64,000 bases of DNA from Brachypodium distachyon (lineage: Eukaryota > Streptophyta > Magnoliopsida > Poales > Poaceae): assembly GCF_000005505.3 (NCBI RefSeq), contig NC_016131.3, positions 64,217,355-64,281,354 on the forward strand, in the 5' to 3' direction. This document shows positions 55,141 to 64,000 of this stretch, piece after piece. The number at the start of each line of letters is the position of its first letter. Position 1 is the first letter of the stretch. Under the pieces are notes generated by a model. It saw only the letters and a list, made by a program, of their open reading frames with translations. It had not been told where the DNA came from and ran no database searches. The position numbers and the translations under genes are program-made.

Positions 55141-56743
55141 TCTTAAATTATCAATTACTAGCTCAATTCTCCTAAATTCAGAACTTAAGCATAAAGACAA
55201 ATGCAGTATTGTTTGCGCAAAAAAAACATGTTAAGAACTATCCCAAAAATAAGCATTCAACATCTGAGGAAAAAAGACATGGTATTCATGTTATTACAAA
55301 TCTTCCCTGGACCCTGGTGAAGTAGGCCCTTGTAGATTGAAACAATGCAGGAAAAGTATTCTCATCTCCATTCTCACTTGTTAGATTTCATTTCCTAAGT
55401 AATTTACTTCAAGTGACCAAGGTATGCCTTGCAACTTCTTGAAGAGAAACATAAGGAGATAGGAAAAGATTTGGTGGGAATGCTTCTACTCCACTGTTGC
55501 TCGAATACTATGCTTATATTACCCATCCTTGTATATAGGATCGATTACTAATCTATCTTTTAAACGGACTAATGATCCATATAACAAGCATATGTCCTAG
55601 TAAACTTAAAGTTTTAGGACACTTGAAAGTCCTCTATTTGTAAAACAAAACAAGGAATTTCATTACTCATGTAAAGGATGACAATCAGAACATAGAAATT
55701 CAGAGACAAAAACAGGACCCAGTTGTAGGAAACATCAGTCCCACCAGTTCCCCCAGACGACTTAGCTAAGAAATGTGGAACCCTATTTTGATTCTGGCTA
55801 ACTTTCTTAAGTAATATCTCCTGGTTTCCAGATAGGTTTAGCTTCATTGATTGGAGACATGAATTTAGATTGGTCTTCAGAACGGCTCCGGAAGAATTGC
55901 AATAGCATGGCGCAGTCAGGCTGCAGGTTACTGGCAGAGCAGTATACCGCCAGGGCAACGTTGAACTATCCATGGCAGAATATCTCTGCTACACACGCCC
56001 CTGTACAGTGCGGTGACCGGTAAAGCGTGCCAGGTCATCAAAAGGACCATGCCTGTCGAAACACGCAACACCATCCCTATACTTGCACTGTCATCGGAGC
56101 CGAAGCCTTGATTCACGAGCACAATCCTTCCTAATATTGGTTAAGGGTCAACCTCACCTGACCAGTAACCACAAAATAGAGTACCTGAGTGCTGCAGATC
56201 CACCAAAGGACTGACATGCCGGTGCACAAACAAGAACTGGTCATACTAAAGCAATACTACTTCAAAATTCACAGGTACAGACCTCAGAAAACCTCATCGC
56301 ACCCTTACGGAATCCCACACACAACAATACATACTTTCCAAGCCTGGGAGGTGCGGCAAGACTTTTGCAGGCAGAGCCTGATAATTAACTAAACTGTATG
56401 GAACTACAAACAAAGCATCCAAATCAGCTTATTCCAGAGCAGGTAGATCTAGGTAATCCTGATTATATGGTTGATGGAGAGCAGGTACATGATGTCAATG
56501 GCATTGTTACTAGGCCTAGTAAACAGAAAAACAAACATTCGGTTGGCCCTGTACTTGTTAGTGCAGAAAAGAGACAGGAAGAGCCTCTAAATCATGTCCG
56601 GCATCAGGTCCAAGTTCAGTGTTCCACAACACATATAAATCAGACAACTGGATGCTCCACTGTCCTCGAAGCTGTGAATAGCAAGCCACAATCATTCTTA
56701 CATGTCGTGCTAATTCTGTGAAGTATACATGCTGTGAAGTACT

Positions 56744-56776
56744 CCCTCCGATCCATAAAAAGTGTCGCCCAATGTA
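56744..56776. mobile_element. Isolated Stowaway end
   Basis: TACTCCCTCCGATCCATAAA followed by AAGTGTCGCC. No partner end was found nearby. Confidence 0.5.
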
Positions 56777-57248
56777 CAAGAGATCACATTGCACAGAACA
56801 TGTACTCAGCTCATATACGGTATATGTTGGGGGAAAGGTAATATGGACACAAAACCAGGAAAGGTGATATTGTTTTCATCACCACAACAAGAAACTTTGA
56901 TGACAAATTTATGGAAAGATAGTTCCCTGTTGTTTGTATTAATTCGTTACTTTTACAAGCACCAAGATTTAATGTCTAATTTCTGCATCACAGTGATCAC
57001 ATTGCAACTTTCATCTCTTTCTTCAGCTTCAAAAACATAAAAGTGTGTTCTCTCTCGAGCAAAAAAAACATAGGCATAACTAACTGTAAGATATTAACAA
57101 AAACACCTCATGGTTGCACGGATTCAATTCGATCAGATGTTCACCTCCAATTCCAAACATGCAACTGACATGTCAAAGAAAATAATATCATGCAAATCAA
57201 CACTGAGTTGGAGCCAGGAGCACCAGATGTATGTCTCAGAACTTGCAA

Positions 57249-57286
57249 GTTTTCCTAAAAGATTATCCAAAAAAATGTTTTCCTAA
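57249..57286. repeat. Micro-insertion with A run, 10-bp target duplication
   Basis: GTTTTCCTAA at 57249-57258 and 57277-57286 surrounds AAGATTATCCAAAAAAAT. Confidence 0.7.
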
Positions 57287-57835
57287 CAGAAACATCTCAA
57301 GCAGCCAAGCAGACATGTTACTAAAAGAAATTGGACCTACCTATCTTTGATATAGAAGGGAGTTGGGCTCACAAGACTTGGACAACTCAATCTTATGCTT
57401 CCTCAAACGACCATGTTTTAAAGAGACAGTTTAAAGATTTTTAAATAAATAAATGGCACTAAATGAATATGTCGAAGGACCTTCAGAAACGCGGATACTT
57501 CCCTTTCTTGGCGTACCGGTATCGGATACTGCTCAGATACCAGATACTGCCTGATACGTATCATGTACAGATCCAGCAATTCTCAATTTTTTTTAAAGAT
57601 ACTAGAGGGATACCTGTTGGATACAGTACCCTCCCCAAAAGTCGCCCGAACCCCCAGGGCCCCAGCCACCACAGGCCCATTCTTCCTCCCCGACCCCCCA
57701 TCACACGCAGGCACAGAGCCATAAAAAGTTTGATTCGTGCATTGTTGCTATGTTGGATGTGCAGGAGGACATAGATAGAGAGGTATTTATCCTGTGAAAA
57801 AAAATTAATTTCTGTATGTTTAAATAATTAAGATA

Positions 57836-58042
57836 TACTCCCTTCATTCCTAAATATATGATGTTCTACTTTTGTCTTAAGTCAAAGTTTGAACAAATTT
57901 ATAGAGAAATCTATCAACATCTACAACTTCAAAATACTGTTGTTAAATTTATTGTATACTTACTTGACATTGTAAATATTAGGTATATTTTTCTATAAAT
58001 TTGGTCAAACTTTAATGAGTTTAATTTTAGAACAAAGTTAGT
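57836..58042. mobile_element. Stowaway-like MITE, right end diverged
   Basis: TACTCCCTTCATTCCTAAAT at the left. Internal AAGTCAAAGTTTGAACAAAT and reverse-like AAATTTGGTCAAACTTTAAT form inverted arms. The right terminus is not preserved. Confidence 0.6.
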
Positions 58043-58159
58043 AAAAAGTCTCATGCACCGAACCAATTCATCCAAAAGCTCAAGTTGATGGCAAAAAGAG
58101 GGCAATTCACTTATCCTTCAACACTTCCCATCACGTGTGGCTCCCTCAGCCTTAAACCT

Positions 58160-58216
58160 GTATTGATGGCAGTAGGTCCTTGAACTCAAGACCTCTTGGC
58201 TATGATACCATGAAGA
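58160..58216 (-). other. tRNA-like fragment
   Basis: Read on the minus strand, GGTATCATAGCCAAGAGGTC is followed by TTGAGTTCAAGGACC, resembling a tRNA acceptor/variable region and T arm (B-box-like GAGTTCAAGG). It is too incomplete for a tRNA gene and is probably part of a repeat. Confidence 0.4.
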
Positions 58217-58460
58217 GTATCGTTTGCCGAACCAGTTCACACAAAAGCTCAAACTGATGGGAAAATAAGGGCAATTCAATTGTACTTCGACAGTTAGAAA
58301 ACTGCCTTACGCGTATCCCATCACGTATCGGATACGTATCCAAGGATCTTACTCATATCAAAAGAACACGAGCCACCAAAACTCACAGAAATAGATAGGA
58401 AAAAAAATCTCATCACAGAATCCGCTTCCCGCAATACAATGGAAGCAGCACACGCACGTA

Positions 58461-58600
58461 CCTCCGCAGCACAAAACCCGCGAAGATGCCGAATCTGACG
58501 TACAACGATCCTGTCCACCGGGCGTCCTCCCCCAACTCCCTGGCAGCGAAGCGACTCGAGATCTCCGACTAAAAGAACCTCAACACACAAAAGCAATAGA
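58461..58600 (-). other. Probable 5'-UTR exon of the SUVR gene
   Basis: Ends with GCGGAG|GTACGTGCG, a strong donor. GC-rich UTR-like sequence and a CCGATCTCC... region extend to about 58600. A further upstream exon (58690-58860) is possible, with a TTTATATA box in reverse at 58871-58878. No start codon in frame with the WIYLD exon was identified. Confidence 0.4.
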
Positions 58601-59020
58601 AAAGAAATAAGAATCCGCAGAAATGTGCCGGAGAACAACCCGCAAACACAAAACACCATTCCGCGCAACAAAAACGCACACCTCCTACGCGAAACGACCA
58701 AGGCGAAGAAGCCGAGGCGGCGGGAAGCGCCCTAGGTCTCCGCGGAGAACGGCGGCGCGATTCCCGCCGGCGATCGCCCGCGGCCGCGTCCGGCGGCAAG
58801 AGCTTAGGGTTCGATGGGTCGGGGTTTTGCAGCGTCCTCACGTTCGTCGGGGTTTTGAGGAGGCTTGGTGTGTATATAAAGACAGGGGAGCGACAAAAAC
58901 AGAGGCGTGGTTCGGTGGTAGACTGGTAGTCTAAACGACGAGAACAGAGGAGACGAAAAGAAGACCACGCGCATCGCAATTTCGCAGGTAGCCCCTTGTG
59001 CTCTGCTGGAATATAATTTT

Positions 59021-59069
59021 GCCAACCTGTCCTTCCTCTCTTTTTTGACAGTGCCAGCCTGTCCTTCCT
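59021..59069. repeat. Micro-insertion with oligo-T, 17-bp imperfect duplication
   Basis: GCCAACCTGTCCTTCCT at 59021-59037 and GCCAGCCTGTCCTTCCT at 59053-59069 (16/17) surround CTCTTTTTTGACAGT. Confidence 0.75.
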
Positions 59070-59364
59070 AATCCTTCGTGCTTTACTTGTGTCGTCAAAG
59101 GTTACACCTTCGTCATCTGTCGCATCTGAAGAAGAAAGCAGCAGGGACGGCATGATACGGGTATTGTCTACAGTAACTTTTCGTTCGAATTTTCATTCTT
59201 TGTTTGTTTTCATACGGCAGTCCTTGCTAGTGCCTTACTCTTTTGGAACTTCTGTACTGCGCCAGTACTGCGGTTTTGTAACGGTGACCAAAGCCATGGG
59301 AAGGCAGACCGCAGAGCAAGAGCAACTCAGGATGATTTCGTTGTCCACCCTACGTTAACATACA

Positions 59365-59612
59365 TTAGGGTTCTGTTTGGACGGGGGGATATAAAACATA
59401 GAAAGAAAAGAAACGCAGGAATAAGAAAGGAACGAAGTTGTAAACTAAAGGGTTGAGAAAAGAGACTAGATTGGATGTTTGTGTTCCTATGAAATCATAG
59501 GAAACCAAAGGTATTTCTATTGCGAACCAAACGTTGCTACAGTGCTTGTTTCTATGGAATTGTTGTTCCTTTGGTTTTCCTACTAAATTCCCTTGTTCCA
59601 AACGGGACCTAA
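59365..59612. mobile_element. MITE with TTAGG...CGTTTGGA ends
   Basis: TTAGGGTTCTGTTTGGA begins at 59365 and TCCAAACGGGACCTAA ends at 59612, with complementary ends and some mismatches. Internal CCTATGAAATCATAGG is palindromic. Probably PIF/Harbinger or hAT related. Confidence 0.65.
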
Positions 59613-59737
59613 CACTTACTTTCCTCTGTTATACTGCTCCATCCATTCCATAAAACGTCTCTTAGAATTTTCCCCATTTCTTCTCTTATATACTGTCCAA
59701 TAATTGTAGCTCATTTCTCATTGATTCTCGTTCCTGG

Positions 59738-60525
59738 CCAATAATCGTCCACATTCATTTACTTCTAAATCAACTTGGTTGGCCAGACACAAGAAACGAG
59801 AAGTCATCTTGATTGAAGTGCATAGATTTATATAGGGTTTTTTTATGGAATGGGAAGAGTATACAATAAGAAGGCATTTCCGAGTAGATTTTTCGAATAT
59901 AAGTCACTGTAGGGACCATAGACCACCAATTCCTCAATGATTGTTCATCATAATCAACATAGCTAATAACCATGTGTAATAGCTAGCTCCATCTCTCACC
60001 TCGCCCTATGGTCCATCTGTTTTACCAGAGCTATTCAAAAGGAAACGCTACTCTCCGTCAGAACTTCCTATCCACCTGTATCTCAGACTCCTAGAGGTTC
60101 CGAAACTTTTCTCGGACTCCGTGTGCTCCCGGCCAATAACCGTCCACGTACATTTACTTCTAAATCAACTTGGTTGGCCAGAAACAAGAAACGAGAACTC
60201 ATCTTGATTGAAGTGCGCAGATTTATATAGGTTGTTTTATGGAATGAGAAGAGTATATAATAAGAAGGCATTTCCGAGTAGATTTTTTCGAATATAAGTC
60301 ACTGTAGGGACCATAGACCACCGATTCCTCAATGATCGTTCATCATAATCAACATAGCTAATAGCCATGTGTAATATCTAGCTCCATCTCTGACCTCACC
60401 CTATGGTCCATCCGTTTTACCAGAGCAATTCAAAAGGAAACACTACTCTCCGGTGGAACTTCCTATCCGCCTATATCTCAGACTAATAGAGGTTCCGAAA
60501 CTTTTCTCGGACTCCGTGTGCTCCG
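59738..60525. repeat. 393-bp tandem duplication
   Basis: Unit 1 starts CCAATAATCGTCCAC at 59738, unit 2 starts CCAATAACCGTCCAC at 60131. Shared blocks such as CAACTTGGTTGGCCAGA, ACTGTAGGGACCATAGACCA and TTTTCTCGGACTCCGTGTGC keep the same order. The copies differ by scattered substitutions and small indels. Non-coding. Confidence 0.9.
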
Positions 60526-60773
60526 CAACGCCTCCACATACACACCCCTGTGACTACTCAAAAAAGTTCCATGCACGTTGAAAAAAAGTGTTGTTTTGTC
60601 TACCTACCTTATTTGGTGTAAGAAAATCATACACGGGCTTTGTCTACCTAGCTTATTTGGCTTAAAACATTAGAAACGATATGGTACAAGTATGTTCAAG
60701 GGAAATTGTCGCTACTACAAAACTCCACTCTGGGTGGCACAACAATTACGACAATTATAGTCAACAACAATAG

Positions 60774-61014
60774 TACTCCCTCCATCCGCGTTTATAAGAC
60801 CCACACAGAATTTTATGCCAAATTTTGACCAAATATTACATTAGTAATACGAGTTTATCGTGGCACAAAAGAGATATTATTGGATTCGTATTGAAAAACT
60901 CTTTCTAATGGTATAACTTTTATATACATATCTTAAATGTTATTTGTATAATCATTGGACAAAGTTTAGCACAAAACCCAATAGAACCCTTATAAACATA
61001 GACGGAGGGAGTAT
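60774..61014. mobile_element. Stowaway MITE, longer type
   Basis: TACTCCCTCCATCCGCGTTT to ATAGACGGAGGGAGTA, bounded by TA, 241 bp. Inner arms pair TTTATAAGACCC with the right-hand CCCTTATAAAC region. Confidence 0.85.
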
Positions 61015-61508
61015 ACCCTATTTGGTCACCTCGTTGCATCCGTCCTTGTTGAGGTCTTGAATGAGGCTAAGAGATTGTTAAAAAAACCATGGCAACTCGG
61101 GCTAGTAGCACAACGTTCCACAAAAATCCCACTGGCTTAAGAATCCATTGTGGCCAAAGCACACACCAATTCATATGCATTTTTTTTACAAACAGTGCCG
61201 GCCTCTATGCAGTTTTTTAGGACTACATGTTAAAAATATCAAACACGTTTATCCACCCAGCAGCCCCTTTCGGGTAGTTGGTGATTAGGCAGAAATGTCC
61301 GGATCGCGCCAAGTGTCGAGTGCTTCGCCATTCTCTCCACCGTCAACGACCTTCCACCTCTCCCCAACCCTTTGTGGGCATCCCGGACCTCCACCAAACC
61401 CATCTCTTTTTCCCTCACCATTGATGCACCTACCGCCATCACCCCAACACCAGAACATACACAACAATCCGTCGAGCGGCCTCCGCATCTGTCCGGCATG
61501 TCATCGCC

Positions 61509-62025
61509 TCGGGGTGTGCAAAATCGAACCGTAACCGAAGCGAAATTTCGTTTTTTTGTTTGGTTACGGTTTGGGTTTTCAGAACCGGTTAGCATTCTGT
61601 TTTTTTCAGGTTAAAAACCGAAAACCCTTCGGTTGAAGAGAATAACCGAAAACGCTGGCAAGTGTAGAAATTATTTGTAGCGCACTGGGATCGAACTCCC
61701 GACCTCAGACCAGCTGGCTGCAGCAAACGGCGGCCTAAAAGAACAGCAAAGCAAACGGCAAGCCGGCCTGCGACCCGCATTGCCCTGACCATTATTTGTC
61801 CTTCAGCAATACAACGCTGGCGTATTCCTGTATTGTTTCATGTATACGCGTGACAAAAAATTATGTGTTGCTCGAATATTCGCGTCAATTTTGATTAATT
61901 TGGTTATAACTGAAACTGAACCGAAATAAAATGATTATAACTGAAATCGAACCGTATTAACCAAATTATACAAACCATAATCGAAAATAGTATTAACCGA
62001 ACCTAAAACTGCATGCACACCCTGA
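61509..62025. mobile_element. hAT-like element with 8-bp target duplication
   Basis: Starts TCGGGGTGTGCAAAATCG and ends GCATGCACACCCTGA (reverse TCAGGGTGTGCATGC), an 11/12 match at the tips. The flanking 8-bp duplication TCATCGCC lies at 61501-61508 and 62026-62033. The interior is rich in AACCGAA/TTCGGTT motifs in both orientations and includes the tRNA-like stretch at 61672-61735. No transposase. Confidence 0.8.
61672..61735 (-). other. tRNA-like B-box segment
   Basis: On the minus strand, CCAGCTGGTCTGAGGTCGGG is followed by AGTTCGATCCCAGTGCGCTA, like the 3' half of a tRNA. The 5' half was not recognised. Possibly SINE-derived. Confidence 0.4.
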
Positions 62026-62335
62026 TCATCGCCCCATCCAGCATGGTCTGCCACTCTGCGCAACACCGCACCCTGACTTCGTCTCCTCATGCAAAGCCTG
62101 CCGCAGCACCGTGTGGGCCGACTGCCTCAGTGCCAAGGAGGTTCCAAAGTTCAAACACGAGGGAGAGAAGATGGCGTTCGCAACTCGATCTGGAGGAAGA
62201 CATGGATGTCGGACACGAAAATGATTGAGGCTGGCCCAACAGCGGTGGTGGCCCAACACGAAAAGGATGTAAACTCCATCGCGGTTGGTCAACTTTTTTT
62301 TTCAACCATAAACGTCCAGTGTTAGATTGAGGATA

Positions 62336-62572
62336 TAGTCACTCCGTTCCTTTGGCGTATATTGTTTCCTTTGACCGGTCTTTGATCAAGAATTAGTCTA
62401 TTAATGATAATTCTGTGAAATAAAATGATATCATTTCATTTGTATTCAAAATTATTTGTTTATGTTTATGATTTGTATCACATGAGTCGCACATTGGTGA
62501 AGTAACTTTCGGTGAAAGTCCGGTCAAAAGAAACAATATACATCATAATTTAAGGAACCGAGAGGGAATAGT
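62336..62572. mobile_element. Stowaway-like MITE
   Basis: Left CACTCCGTTCCTTTGGCGTA, right end (reversed) TATTCCCTCTCGGTTCC. Both carry GTATATTGTTTC(C/T)TTTGACCG in inverted orientation. About 237 bp; end positions are good to a few bases. Confidence 0.75.
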
Positions 62573-62620
62573 AAAAGTCTTCAAACTTTATTAAATTTGC
62601 ACAAATTTTGATCAGACTAG

Positions 62621-62737
62621 TACTCTCTCCGATCCTAAATTGTTGTCGAAATATTACATGTATCTATACGCTTTTTAAGAATAAATACATTCATATTTGG
62701 GCAAGTTTGCTTCAATAATTTAGAATCAAAGGGAGTA
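62621..62737. mobile_element. Stowaway MITE, 3' flank of the Bet v 1-like gene
   Basis: TACTCTCTCCGATCCTAAAT to TTTAGAATCAAAGGGAGTA, 117 bp, bounded by TA. It lies 87 bp past the stop codon of the neighbouring minus-strand gene, so it may lie in its 3' UTR. Confidence 0.85.
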
Positions 62738-62823
62738 ATTTTTAACCGGTCACACGTCACACAGTGCACGCCTCGGGTGAGGTTATTGAACAAAAAACAT
62801 CATACATCACCGTTGGTGCTCGT

Positions 62824-63408
62824 TTAAACAGTATATTCTTGCGGGTTGGCGATGAGATAGGCCTCAACGGTCTTGAAGATGGCGGTGACAGACTCCTTCG
62901 CTTTGGTGATCTCGTCATTCACCTCCACGCTAGGCAGGAACTTGTACGACGAGTCCACCTTTACCACGCTCCCACCGTTGGCAGTCGGCTCCACCTTGAC
63001 GTGCGATGTTGCCATCTCGATCCCCGTGCCGATGCCGCCGCCTTCGATGAGGGTCCATTTGAACTCACACTTCTCGGCGTCCAGGAACTCAATCCTCTCC
63101 TTCAGGAGGCTGAAGGGCATGGCTGCAACTCGATCGAGCAATTAAACTCTCAGCGTTATGTATGGCACAGGCCGTTTGATTGGGTATATATTGTGCTGGT
63201 AGTGTACTTTACCTGAAGTGAAGTCGAACTGCCTGACGACGACGCTGCCGATACTGCCCTCGTCCTCCTCGACGGAGTGGGCGCTGACGACGATTTGGGG
63301 GACGAGCTTGGGGGCCAGGACGTGCCAGTGCTTGACGCCGGCGCAGAACAGACGCGGCGCAGCGACCGACGACTCGATCTCGTAGGTCCAGCTGTTGGTG
63401 GATGCCAT
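62824..63408 (-). CDS. Bet v 1 / PR-10 / MLP-like protein
   Basis: Exon 1 63408-63213 (ATG at 63408) and exon 2 63122-62824 join across a 90-nt intron (CAG|GTAAAG ... GTTGCAG|CC) into 164 aa, the usual family length. The intron falls after FDFTS, the position shared by Bet v 1-type genes (around codon 60). MASTNSWTYEIESSVAAPRL, GSIGSVVVRQFDF and the C-terminal helix region EITKAKESVTAIFKTVEAYL fit the fold, a hydrophobic-cavity START/Bet v 1 protein that binds small ligands, often stress-induced. The first loop reads EEDEGSIGSV instead of the GxGGxG usual in PR-10, which favours an MLP-like or divergent member. Ligand unknown; cytosolic, no signal peptide. Confidence 0.88.
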
Positions 63409-63502
63409 TGCCGCGGGTGATATGTATGAGCTGGGTGTTGCAATGCGGATTTTTCAGCTGTTATTACTTGGTTGCCGACTTGCCGTGGAAGTGGCAGCGA
63501 GC

Positions 63503-63514
63503 GCACGTTATAAA
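63503..63514 (-). promoter_or_regulatory. Possible TATA region of the Bet v 1-like gene
   Basis: In reverse, CCTATTTATAACG lies about 100 nt upstream of the ATG at 63408. It is a weak TATA variant judged by position. Confidence 0.4.
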
Positions 63515-63803
63515 TAGGTGTGTGAGAGGCTGGTGAGTATGGGTAGTGGCCGCTGGCCGGTGAGGTTTGAGGTGCGCAGCGCGGGAGATAGGCTGTCAAC
63601 GTGTCTGTTGGAATTAATGTTGGAGTTTTTCTTTTGAAAGGGGAAATGTTGGAATGTTAGAGTTGACGTCGTCCGGTGCGGCGACTAATGGATATGGCTC
63701 GCGGCGATAGGCTGTCGATGTGTTTGTGATCCGTCAACTGGTGTCGGTTCAACCTGGCTTGAATTATGGAGCTAGGGTCGGCGTGTTCCACTCGGTCCAC
63801 TCC

Positions 63804-63845
63804 ATGTTTGTTGATTTCCTTTTTTTAGAGATGTTTGTTGATTTC
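63804..63845. repeat. Micro-insertion with oligo-T, 15-bp target duplication
   Basis: ATGTTTGTTGATTTC at 63804-63818 and 63831-63845 surrounds CTTTTTTTAGAG (reverse CTCTAAAAAAAG). Confidence 0.88.
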
Positions 63846-64000
63846 GGGTGTGCAAAGAATGTGTTCCAGCGATTAAATGACAGAGGGTATGGATACGATC
63901 GGGAAATAAAATGTTTGTGGCCGGTGTTTTTTGTTAAGATAATTAACAGAACATATTTTATTTCTTTGTTGTTATTTAGAAATGGGTGTGATCGAGTGCA

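Larger units (their letters stand above)
54816..58460 (-). other. Probable long first intron in the SUVR 5' UTR
   Basis: The ATG at 54815 directly follows a possible acceptor (GCAAGCAG|GATG). The nearest convincing upstream donor is GCGGAG|GTACGTGCG at 58460. This implies an intron of about 3.6 kb that holds MITEs and unassigned sequence at 55610-57000. Confidence 0.45.

Noticed and set aside
55614..56794. Minus-strand ORFs within the long SUVR 5' intron
   Set aside because: Could be UTR exons or relics, but no consistent splice chain was found.
58160..58216. tRNA gene
   Set aside because: Only part of a tRNA-like sequence; no full cloverleaf is possible.
57470..58335. Transposon bounded by GTATCGGATAC-type motifs
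   Set aside because: Motifs recur at about 57520 and 58325, but no inverted ends or target duplication could be fixed.
61672..61735. tRNA gene
   Set aside because: Only the 3' half resembles a tRNA; the acceptor stem does not close.

Overview
The window is nuclear DNA of a grass, most likely Pooideae (wheat/barley/oat/Brachypodium relatives). The grounds are abundant Stowaway MITEs with CTCCCTCCG-type ends, GC-rich coding exons with short GT-AG introns, Ty3/gypsy, LINE, CACTA and Mutator debris, and plant-only gene families. No organelle or bacterial features were seen.

Layout. 1-4.2 kb: a decayed Mutator-like (mudrA) transposase gene facing a small intact-looking coiled-coil, tail-anchored protein gene. 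4.2-11.7 kb: gene-poor, with a foldback element, two Stowaways, a possible retroposed transcript and a frameshifted gag-only gene. 11.9-14.7 kb: an intact F-box gene plus a broken C-terminal fragment of a relative. 15.2-15.6 kb: a 138-bp tandem repeat. 16.4-17.3 kb: a five-exon J-domain co-chaperone gene. 19-21.6 kb: MITE, LINE remnants with a repeated 3' segment, and CACTA ends. 21.9-43 kb: a retrotransposon block of three related Ty3/gypsy copies. E1 runs + from its 5' LTR (21946) through dead gag-pol to a 29-bp stub of 3' LTR at 34244. E3 is only an antisense-ORF fragment (34273-37052). E2 runs - with its 3' LTR at 37141-38133 and an antisense ORF to 42257. Each copy carries an extra ORF antisense to gag-pol, with N-terminal 'putative gypsy type transposon' similarity, coiled coil and short introns. 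44.5-46.2 kb: an intact pectin methylesterase. 46.4-47.5 kb: LINE remnants. 48.5-58.6 kb (-): a SUVR-type histone lysine methyltransferase (8 coding exons, 715 aa, long 5' intron) whose introns hold several MITEs. 59-62.7 kb: a 393-bp tandem duplication and DNA transposons. 62.8-63.4 kb (-): a two-exon Bet v 1/PR-10/MLP-like gene.

The host genes (F-box, J-protein, pectin methylesterase, SUVR, Bet v 1-like) do not form a pathway. They are separate genes between transposon blocks.

The most unusual signals are: (1) at least nine tiny insertions of 11-32 nt, mostly with an oligo-T/A run, each between direct repeats of 10-17 bp; (2) the spliced antisense gene kept in three retroelement copies, with a shared CATAAA promoter-like site; (3) a convergent second gene beside the Mutator transposase. 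All family assignments are by eye; no database search was run.
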